Part shown: piece after piece, positions 55,455 through 64,000 of the stretch
How the letters are laid out: each line of letters starts with the position of its first letter
How positions within the stretch are numbered: position 1 is the first letter of the stretch
Made by a program: the position numbers and the translations under genes
From: Phlebopus portentosus
Taxonomy: Eukaryota; Basidiomycota; Agaricomycetes; Boletales; Boletinellaceae
Direction: 5' to 3'
Length of the DNA stretch: 64,000 nucleotides
Assembly (NCBI GenBank): GCA_037892935.1
Contig: JAYXKI010000012.1
Location: forward strand, 1,178,001 to 1,242,000
Notes under the pieces: generated by a model
Told to the model about the DNA's origin: nothing
The model's database searches: none
Seen by the model: only the letters and a program-made list of their open reading frames with translations

Positions 55455-57719
55455 TCTAGACGACCAAGAATTCATATACCCATACCAGGAAGGAACGTCG
55501 ATCACGGCTGATTCGGCAAGGTTCCCATCAGGTTCTCGCGTGGGAGTCACGAGGCAATTCATACCAACTCAATCTCTCCGCCAAGTGCTCCCAAAATTAA
55601 TCCGATGCTCGGCGCCGCACTCGCAAGCACACTCTCATCTCATTTTATCCACCGCACTCGTTCCAAAGTACCGACTTTCTATAGTGCACCTTCCTCGCCT
55701 TGAAGCCCACGGAGGTGTTATTTATTGTGATCCATCTCTGCCGAAGCCCACTTATTTGTAGACGGTATCGACCAATCAGCCCAGTGCCAAGAAGCTAATG
55801 CCACCCCTGGTTCGATCTGTTGCTTCGCGCTCTCCCGCTGGTCCACTTCGCCATTCCTTGCTCATCATGTTTCACAATCCAAAACGCATTGAATTGATGC
55901 GATGCACCATCTCTGATAGCAACGATTCCAACGACCACGCCTTGGAGATCACTGATCTTTTCGTCCCTTCCACTTCTCCGCGCTCACGAAGTTTAATTTA
56001 CCCAAGAAAGCAGTTGATACACTCTTCTGTCCGCTTCCTCGTCCTCATCCTCCGCGAGTATGTAAGTTTCCGGAAGCCGTTGTATTCATGAACGCCCGTT
56101 CATCCACGCAAACGATTTTATTTAGGAGACCAGCGGACGTTCCCACGATTACGCATAATTTAAAAAAGTTGCTTCCCAGGCAACTCCTCCCTTCGAACTG
56201 AGAAAAATGCCGTTTCGGTATTCTGGCTGCTTGCTTCATTTCGCAAAGTCTTTCGTCAGGTAGAAACAAGGCGTCAGTCTGCTCAGCAATTCGAGTCATC
56301 TCGGTGCTGTTCATCCACATGCACAACACTGTTTACAGGTATGTTTATATGGTTCATCCGGACAGGGATAGTATAGCGGCTACACATCGACCGGACCGGG
56401 TTTACCCAAATATCCACCAAGAAATAAAGTCCTTCTGGTAAGCGCCACTGCCGTCTCCGCCACAAGCCCTCACTCGAGATGGTGGATCAGCAGATGTCAA
56501 GATGCAACCCTTCGTCTGATACTCGGGTGAAGTACCGTATGAACTGTATTACTGAGACTTTGAACCCTGAAGCGGAACACTGCAAGCCCGCTATAAGATA
56601 TCAAGGAAAGAAGTTCAGTTGCTGAACCTTCGCCAAGTTTCCTCAGGTCCCACCCGGTGTGAGTCGAGGACTTCCATTGCTAATGAGGAGTGTCCTATAT
56701 TCGTGATTAAAAACAATTTACAAAGGCTTGTACGTCCTCATAAATGAATGAAAGAGACTAATTTACTTTAGATTGAGAGTCTCTTGTCCTATAACCGCTT
56801 AGGATCTATTGTCAAGATGCTTCCCGAACTGCCTACCTGTGAAACAAGGCGGAATTCCCCAGGCTGATATACATGGATTTCTCAAATGCCATCTCGACGT
56901 TTCAAATGCGGAAATATCACAACATGCGTTCGATGAGGTTACTAGCGCCTGTTCTTCTGATCTTTCATCAAGATCTAGGTTGATACTGCGTGGTTCCAAG
57001 GAGACAGGAGTCTGCTAGCTAAAACCGAGTGCGGAAAACAAAATTAGTCTCTGATAGCACTTACGACTAGTGATGCGAGATGACCTTAGGGTCCGTGTAG
57101 GAGCTGTATACAAGAAAGAAGCAATCAAGATGCAGGAATGGATGGGCGATTTCTTTGATCGGTCAAGTCCCAAAGAAGTGTTCCTCCTCCGCTGAGACGG
57201 ATGATTATGTCAAAAGAGATCTTATTTCCAGACACAAGAATATTAGAGGCGAATATTCCTACAGTCGTGGTATATGAAGTGGTATTTAGGGGTCATATCA
57301 TATATCCATGATTATTGCGTGCGACGGCTTGGGCAGCATACTTGTCTTGTGTATCTGGCATCACATAGCGGCGCCCAATCAGATCATTTGTGATAAAATC
57401 TTCACGCCAACGTGGAGGCAACATCACATTTCAACGCCACTGGTACTGTAGTCGTAACAGCTACCTCGCTACCTCACCACTGATACACGTACTCTGTCAT
57501 TTGGTATGTTCTAATTCTCAAACGTAGCGGACAGAACGCATCTCCCAATCGTCGCAGAGTGCCAAGTATATTAACGAAGAGAGATTACAGGTAGCTCAGC
57601 CAAGTACTAGGATTGTGACACGTTTATTAGGACCGGGAAATCTTCAATCGGATCCAAGACAATTATCGGAGGAGAGATAGACTTGGATAAGCGTTTACTC
57701 AGTGCTTACTGACTAAAAC
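55455..57719. other. No gene recognised
   Basis: Open frames at 55540-55761 and 55798-56091 (+) are Pro/Ser/His/Arg-rich and do not resemble a known family; I could not extend them by splicing. The rest (56100-57719) has only short frames. Confidence 0.35.
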
Positions 57720-58282
57720 ATGCTGGAAAGACGGGAAGTCTGGAACCTTGGCGATCTCGCAGTCCGCCTTCATGCTGCGCAGGGTATCGTGGATGCTCTC
57801 GAGCTAGGTGGTGCCTCCAAGGTGCGGGGGCCTGGTTCAATGCATAGGCGTGAGTCATCTTACAGGATAACAGACAGCGGGAAAGAACAACACCAAGAGG
57901 GGGACAAGGAGAAGCAGGAAACGTACGAGTTCAATCCTTTGAAGGTTTCTTGCAGAGTCTTCTAACTGCGCACACAAGTGTTTGCATCCATTTAGTGTCT
58001 GTTAGCAACCACGAGTCAGTGATACCATTGCGAAACCGAAAGGCTATCATACAGACACTCAACAGTGTGCATCTGAATCATGGTTTCAGTGACTATGAGG
58101 GAATGAGGTAAAGAGAGCGCACGTATACAGCCGCCCTACTGGCAGCGCAAACACGTAGTGGATATTATTATTTGGCATTGTCGTCTAGGTATATTCGAAA
58201 AAGTCAGTGAATCTGATGATCATCCTGACAGAGCTCTGCTCGACATACTAGCAAGCATAGATCAATTGTCTACTTGACAGCC
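57720..58282. other. No clear gene; possible distal 3' part of the DUF6534-like gene
   Basis: A short + frame (57720-57965) is charged and unrecognised. The opposite strand there has a hydrophobic stretch (FLLLLVPLLVLFF) that could be a shadow. Nothing firm. Confidence 0.3.
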
Positions 58283-59210
58283 TTAGCCCTTCATTGAAAA
58301 GAGGACAGGAGATAACGAACACAGAATACCGTGATGGAAACAGCAGCCTTGATCAATGTTGAGCATATCTTGGAAACGATCGAGTCCATTTCTTTCAGTA
58401 GTCAGTGGGCCTCTACTCGCCATGAAAAGACCACACTCACTCTCAAATCCAGTCTGATTCTTCAGCAAGTAGTACAGTAGCGATACGGTGATCATAGTAT
58501 TGCAAGCGACGCCGATTACAATCCGTGCTGCTGCAACTGGGATGATCGTGACACTGTCGCTTAGTGCAGTCCACGTTAAGCCTTGTGCGCCTCTCACACA
58601 TGCAAGTGTAGCTTGGCTGATCGAAAGTGCAGATATGACGAAAAATAGGAGATGAGATTCTGAGAAACGCAAGATGCGAAAAGCCATGAATTGTTGGATC
58701 GGGACAGGGGCTCTGTTTGTGGGTGCGCGATCATCATTTCCAATTACGATGTCAATGATCAGTCCAGGCGGGGTGGGGGTTAAGCGAATATAGCACCATA
58801 GATCGAGCGCATGTCCATACGTTATATTTATTCACATAGGGGGCCAGGAAATGAAGAACTTATGCACATTGACGAGAAGATTGGAAGCATGGCATATTTT
58901 CAAGGGGCCGAGGAGAGAGCTGAAGGAACAGCAAAGTTTTTGACGATGTAATGCCATAGCATTGCTACAGAGCTGCAGACCTGGAATGCATCGATTGCAT
59001 ACATCCATATCAGCATTCCCCTTGGAGGAACAGAGTATGAGATTTGACAAGACATAAGAAGAGAGGTACTCACAAGATCCACCAATTATCTTTGAAGCCC
59101 GACGAGAAGTATGTTACAAGTTGCATGACGGAGGCACCAAATACTATAGTATTGATGATAACACCGACAAGGAGTGGGCCGACGATCAACTGGTAGCCTG
59201 TGTTAGTCAT
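58283..59210 (-). pseudogene. DUF6534-like multi-pass membrane protein, broken or with unresolved introns
   Basis: Minus strand. Exon 1 59210-59074 starts Met-Thr-Asn-Thr-Gly and gives a first membrane helix (LIVGPLLVGVIINTIVFGAS). After a 53-nt intron (59021-59073) exon 2 gives MLIWMYAIDAFQVCSSVAML and WHYIVKNFAVPSALSS, the usual start of this basidiomycete family, but meets a stop (TGA) where Trp is expected. A later open part (58283-58687) holds further helices and the family's LLYYLLKNQTGFE motif, then a GTGAGT splice donor. The stretch between (58690-58930) does not join cleanly. The typical protein has about seven helices; function is unknown. Confidence 0.55.
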
Positions 59211-59409
59211 AGCACTGGAGCAGGCAACTATAGTGCAGAAGGCGAGACACAGTAGATCAGATACCACAAAAAAAAGAGAGGTTAAATAGACCCAGAAAGC
59301 ACGTTCTAGTATTTCCAAGGAAGATTCACGATTCTCAGTCAACAGAGTGAAAGAGGATCTGAGAGTCAACAGCAAGTGGCATTAGCTGATTGCAATCGTT
59401 TCTGCAAAT

Positions 59410-59960
59410 GATTCTCCATGCTCTATGCCTCAATCAGCTATCCAGCCTAGCTCACCAGCTGAGTCTGGAGCCCTGAATGATGCTCAAATCTAATCTAGTG
59501 CAATTATCATGATTTTATGTGTGTGAATCTGGCCAGGAAACTGCATCTCTGGGGCCAGAGAGCTCAGGGGGGAGATGTGCAGTTTTCAGCAACTCAGGCA
59601 TGCCTCAGACTGACAAATTCAGTACACATTTCAGCTCAAAGTCAATATGTAAATTTATAATAAAGTCATATTATCATTCAGGACTGGACTGGGGAGCTGT
59701 ACAGCCAGGTTTGAGGTCAGGAAAATTTGAGAAAGTGGGTTGTGTGCAAAATCAGCAGTTTGCGACGTTTTGGGGTCATTTTCGCACCGTTTTCCATCGC
59801 TCAAGCTGGAATATGAAACCCACAATCAAACAATGAATTAAGCAACTTAGATCACGCAAAACGGTCAAGTATTGGGTAAGATATGATTTATTTTGTGTTT
59901 TGAGGTGCAGGAGGGCCAAAAATGGCAATATATCACGTGCCGCAGGACTTATGAAAAAGA
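59410..59960 (+). repeat. Dispersed repeat, copy 2 (relative at 48060-48639)
   Basis: Collinear with copy 1 over about 550 bp (see there). No inverted second arm is seen here, unlike at 47729-48478. Confidence 0.6.
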
Positions 59961-60010
59961 CTGTACAGTAGTCTCTAGTCTAGAAGCAGTGACACTATTA
60001 TTCAGTACTA

Positions 60011-60221
60011 CAGGTGGGTACATTAAGTCTTCGGCCCCCCTGCTTTAGGAAGGAGGATTTGCGTGGTCTATCTGGTACTATAAGCGTCGGATAGCACTCG
60101 CCAACTTGCTCATATCGGCAAAGGTGAGGGATCTCCTTGTTTCGCTGTTGTTTGTTTCCCGAGAAGGCATGCAAATCACCTTCCATAAATGGGGGGGCCG
60201 AAGACTTTTTGTACCCACCTG
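60011..60221. mobile_element. TA-flanked MITE (211 bp)
   Basis: Inverted ends CAGGTGGGTACA ... AAGTCTTCGGCCCCCC and the complement at the right, flanked by TA on both sides (60009-60010 and 60222-60223). TA duplication and short GC-rich ends fit the Tc1/mariner/IS630 superfamily. Non-coding. Confidence 0.8.
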
Positions 60222-60633
60222 TACAAGTCGACCGTGTCACAATGAGTCATGTTCGTGACTGCATCACAGAATATGAGGAGGGGTTATGTGACGAATGGTA
60301 AGATTCGGTCACACGAGAGATTCCTCTGGCACTCAGATCGCACCGTTACTGACTGGATTAACCGTAGTATTAGTGTGATAGTCGAGAGGGAAGAATCCCT
60401 CTTACATTCGCTATCTACCAGCTATATAAACTAAACTACACATGGGGAAACGCGAAAACAAAAGCTAACTAAATGCATAGAGTCGCGCTCACATAAGCTA
60501 TTGGTAAGATACTTAGTCATAGGGTTCCACGGTTAACGTCTGCGATACGGTGCGGAACCCTACTTAGGAAAGCAGAGTGACGGTTACTTCGTCACAGGTT
60601 ATAAGCCCGCTGCTACGTCCATTGTCCACAGCA

Positions 60634-61664
60634 ATGGCCACATCATTCGTCAAATACTCTCAGGAAATCCGTGGCGGTCCGAACTATGGAGCAGAATACG
60701 GACGCTCCAAAAGTATACACATCGTGCTTTTCGATCGCTCTTCAATGTCTCCTGACATCGGGTCGGACGAAATAGAAAGTCCCATTCTTGCACGCTTCAA
60801 GAGCACTGTAGAATAAGCAGTGAAAGGTAGTGGGGATAAGGAAATTAAAGTTCGCTTTGCTGTCATTGTACGTTTTCTGAAGCGATTGCTCTTGATGCCT
60901 GGGATTTTGATGATTTTCCACCTTCATGGTGTGCTCCTCAGCAAGTGAGGGAGAGTAATATGCGCTTTCTCGGCAAATTAATGCTTGGCTGGGGTGATTA
61001 TGGAGAGAAGTATATGTTTTCTGCATGGATGGAGCAAATTAAGGAGGGATATTATGAAGTCGCAAGAGAGTGTGAGATGCGATGATCCTGTTTGCAAATT
61101 ACTTTACTCACAGATCAATGCCAACAGATAATGTAAATGACGATGAGAAAGTGAGAGACTCGGTATTGCTATTTGGCGATGGCGAGGGTGCTATGGCTGC
61201 AATCGGAGTTGCCCGGCTTATCAACAAAGTCAGTATGCTCAGACTTATTTACTGTATGGTCATTTTGATTACTAACATAGGTCGGCGTCTTAGAACGCTG
61301 GGCCTTTGAAGAGAAAGGCACTTTCAACAGGGCTTTCAAGTATGCCATGGACCATTCATGCGACGAGGACAGATTATATTCTTTTGTAAGTTAGCACTCA
61401 CTTACTCGTAGTCGAGCTTCCCACTCACTACAGGCTTAGAGAACGCTGCGGGCAACAATCGCTAAGGTGGATTTACTTGGTCTATGGTGCAATGACAGCA
61501 GAGTGTGCCAGATTTCTAAGGCACTTGGAAACGATAAGGCGTTGCGAGAGAAATTGGTCCTACACAATCGTGATAAATGTGAGTCGCATCAGCTACTTCA
61601 GTCATGCATTAGTTTCAGAATGGTGACTTTTCGCGATAGGCGACCTTTGCAAGACGACTGGTGA
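60634..61664 (+). CDS. Unrecognised multi-exon gene (one internal TAA in the model)
   Basis: Exon chain 60634-60867, 60942-61069, 61114-61228, 61281-61385, 61440-61664; introns of 74, 44, 52 and 54 nt with GT...AG ends (ACTAAC branch point in the third). It yields MATSFVKYSQEIRGGPNYGA, then MRFLGKLMLGWGDYGEKYMF, LLFGDGEGAMAAIGVARLIN, VGVLERWAFEEKGTFNRAFK and ALGNDKALREKLVLHNRDK. The frame has a TAA at 60814-60816 in exon 1, so either a further intron is missing from the model, or the start lies later, or the gene is broken. A start at an upstream alternative codon (60577) is possible. I do not recognise the family. The GTACGT donor at 60868 is strong. Confidence 0.45.
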
Positions 61665-63022
61665 TAACTGCGCAGTTGATTCGATGGTTATGGCGCTCCA
61701 TATTGAATGTCCGTATATCCCATATATTGCACAATAAGTGCATTATTTAGGAAACAGTCATGTAGCGAAGTCACTGCCGTTGTTCATCTACTTCTGTAAT
61801 TGTATGCTATATCATTTGTCGACTAATCTAACCATGTAACTCTTGAGAACCAATATTCCACTGTAGGCTTGACATTCGATGCAACTACGCAATCGAAACC
61901 CTTCGTCAACGTACGATTGCCATATTACACGAGGTGAGCAGCAGTCGCACAAGGATCAGACACCAAGAAGCTTCAGCAAGGAAGCAGGCGCTTGTGAACT
62001 TTCGCGATCCAGCAGAGGTATCCGAGACAAGATGAATGCGAGCCATATATAGTCCAGGCATATAAGGTATGAGGTCGAATTCTGAGGGGAATTCGGAAGA
62101 GATTGGTGAGGCACTTTATGCCTCTGTTTTCTTCTGTGTATATTTGTCTTTGTTTTGGTTTTTTTTTTGTCGCACCCTCATGATCTATCTTTGTAAACAT
62201 AATACTAAGCGTTGATGTCAATCCTTTCTACTAAATGCGATATTGTTTGAAGAGTTTGAAAGCCTGCTTGACGCCGCACGGACCGCAAGTACAAGCATAA
62301 TTCTAAATCAGAGGATGATCAGGAGTTGCCCGAATAGGTGCCCAGATTGCAAAAATCATTGTCGCATTCTATAACATCAGAACCCTTGTACCCTGACTGT
62401 AGTGGTGATCGGTTTAGAAATGTTTGGTAACTGTTTCTCCTAGACTAGGATCACGAGTTCCGCTGTTTCTCTTTTCATGATGTGGTTAGTTAGGCTCAAA
62501 GACAATGCACACGAATAGTCTTCACGCCAAAATCAAAATTCCTCCCAACTTGTAAGGCGCATTGAATTTATTTACACAGCGGACTTACATAGATTCTAAG
62601 ATCCGAGTTGTTACAACCTGTACCATCTTCAGGTAAGGTCTCAATTTCATTTCAATCATCGATATCTTGATACTTCTGTTTCCAGAATGAGAAAGTGAGA
62701 AGGCATCAAAAGTCGGGTACTCAACGCCTTATACAAAGATAGTCCGGTTTGGGAAACGTGTTTGATACACAACAGGGCTGTCTGATGAGGCGAACGTTTG
62801 AGTAACGACAAACAAGTAAAGTGAAAATGTTCTTGCCATTGTTACCATGGTGATTTTGAGATAGGAAAACATGCGAAAGCGGTCAAACTTGAAGGAAAAC
62901 GGGACCAGAGAAGCTTCCCTCACGCGCTCCTTTATCTCTTCTGATGTCGAGAACTGGAGGCTGATTTGCATGAGCCAGTTCCGAAAACAAAAGAAATAAA
63001 ATTTACACTATATACATCAAGT
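61665..63022. other. No gene recognised
   Basis: Intergenic DNA with short frames and an oligo-T run near 62157-62168. A minus-strand frame at 62729-62971 lies just past the Atg22-like stop and has one hydrophobic stretch, but nothing supports it as a gene. Confidence 0.4.
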
Positions 63023-64000
63023 TCATTGGCCAGCTTGCCGCTCCGAGTACTTTCGCGCATCCTCTCTCCCTCTCTCCATGTTGACGTTCCAAAGCAAAGG
63101 CAGCGCGCTCCAAATCATCGCAACCAAAAAGAAGAACGAGTAGCGTATATTGCCCGTTGCATCCGCGATAAGCCCGACGACAAGCGGGCCGAGGAACGAG
63201 CTCGATTTATCAGTAATGGAGTATAACGCATACCATCGCGCTTCTTCCCCGCGCGGGACGAGCTCGGCATAGAAAGCGCGTGCGTATGCTTGGAAGGCAC
63301 CGTAGACTGTACCGAAGTAGACAGCAAGAGCATACATCTCGCCTGGTGTTGTCAGCCCTCCGAAGTGCGGCGCTGTCACTAACGTGTTGGCATTGACGTT
63401 TGCGGAGTGAGAGCGGAAGAGAGGGAGGAATCCAAGACATCCATAAAGAGGGATGAAACTGCATGCACAGACGAGTGTGATGAGCACGCGTTTATTCGAC
63501 CATCCAACGCGGCGTTGAATCCGCGGCCAGACGAGCGCACCAAGCACACCTGCGGCGTTCACCAATAGACCTACGATGATGAGGGAATTGGCAGGCATAT
63601 GGAGCTGTGTCTTGCCGAATAAGAGCGCAGTGGACGTGATAGTGGTGAATCCGTCGCTCAGTAAGAACCACGCCCCGAGGAAAATAAAGGTGTGCTTTAG
63701 GCGCTTGATCTGCGTCCAGCGAAGCATTTGGCCCAAGCGTTGCCATGCTTTCCATATTTCTCGCTTCAGGCTGAACGGCCCAGTTTCTCCAGAGGATCCT
63801 TTAAGTAACAGAGACGAAGTTCCAGGAAGCCATGTACCGGCAGGAATCGTGAAGAGAGCCCACCATAGTCCGCTAGCGAAGATGGCGAGGCGTAATGAAA
63901 AGGTCGAGCCCTTCATAAGTGTTACAGGAACCAAAGCTATGACGAGCGCAACGATCCCTGCAAAGTATCCCAATGCAATACCTGTGCCTGAAATTCGCGC
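63023..64000 (-). CDS. ATG22: Atg22-like vacuolar amino-acid effluxer, N-terminal part outside window
   Basis: Minus strand, open from the window edge to the stop at 63023; no start codon is needed inside the window (the frame is open to base 64000, RISGTGIALGYFAG at the edge). Over 320 residues with about nine hydrophobic segments. Atg22-family motifs: ALGYFAG, FLLSDGFTTITST, YALAVYFGTVYGAFQAYARA, FYAELVPRGEEARWYALYSI and TDKSSSFLGPLVVGLIAD. It belongs to the major facilitator fold; the yeast protein exports amino acids from the vacuole after autophagy. No intron is visible in this part. The tail is basic and hydrophilic. Confidence 0.9.
   Translation of the reverse strand, partial: ARISGTGIALGYFAGIVALVIALVPVTLMKGSTFSLRLAIFASGLWWALFTIPAGTWLPGTSSLLLKGSSGETGPFSLKREIWKAWQRLGQMLRWTQIKRLKHTFIFLGAWFLLSDGFTTITSTALLFGKTQLHMPANSLIIVGLLVNAAGVLGALVWPRIQRRVGWSNKRVLITLVCACSFIPLYGCLGFLPLFRSHSANVNANTLVTAPHFGGLTTPGEMYALAVYFGTVYGAFQAYARAFYAELVPRGEEARWYALYSITDKSSSFLGPLVVGLIADATGNIRYSFFFLVAMIWSALPLLWNVNMERGREDARKYSERQAGQ

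Overview
The window looks like a transposon-dense block of a filamentous basidiomycete genome (Agaricomycete-like), with host genes only in the right quarter. The evidence is short GT-AG introns of about 44-113 nt in every host gene, a Tom70-type receptor split into nine exons, a DUF6534-like multi-pass membrane protein family that is expanded in basidiomycetes, a Cys/Ser-rich GPI-type secreted protein, and Ty1/copia and chromodomain Ty3/gypsy elements of fungal type. There are no bacterial operons, CRISPR arrays or defence islands.

Layout. 1-12991: a head-to-tail array of three copies of one Ty1/copia family on the + strand, with shared single LTRs between units. All three copies are broken. 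Two junctions carry a 209-bp insert with a tRNA-like cloverleaf. 12992-15689: fragments of the same family (5' end of a minus-strand copy, 3' end of a plus-strand copy, an internal plus-strand pol piece). 15690 to about 36000: a decayed minus-strand chromodomain gypsy element (gypsy-1). An intact, very recent minus-strand copia element (18272-24622, 1513-aa polyprotein, apparently identical LTRs, TTAAC target duplication) sits inside its chromodomain, and a 3.2-kb head-to-head pair of LTRs (28498-31730) sits between its protease and RT. 36891-37841: an intron-containing IS630/Tc1-mariner-type DDE transposase, cut by a second gypsy element (gypsy-2, 37842-44407, CCAGG target duplication). Gypsy-2 has Tf1/sushi-like features: an 11-nt self-priming PBS, a chromodomain, and a -1 frameshift heptamer between gag and pol. 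44413-48952: GC-rich unassigned DNA, a 182-bp tandem repeat, a fold-back repeat and a CACTA-ended MITE.

49172-64000 is the host-gene part: TOM70 (+, 614 aa predicted from nine exons), a small unrecognised two-exon ORF, a MITE, a GPI-type Cys-rich secreted protein (-), a damaged or mis-spliced DUF6534-like protein (-), a TA-flanked MITE, an unrecognised multi-exon gene (+), and an Atg22-like vacuolar effluxer (-) that runs off the window end.

The elements record a history: copia fragments were hit by gypsy-1, which was hit by the recent copia and by the LTR palindrome. The transposase was hit by gypsy-2. Almost all nonsense changes in the elements are C-to-T or G-to-A, the pattern expected from cytosine deamination (RIP-like or 5mC decay). 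No new multi-gene system was found. The most unusual structures are the convergent-promoter LTR palindrome, the tRNA-bearing insert, and the two non-canonical reverse-transcription primer arrangements (half-tRNA for copia, self-priming for gypsy-2).
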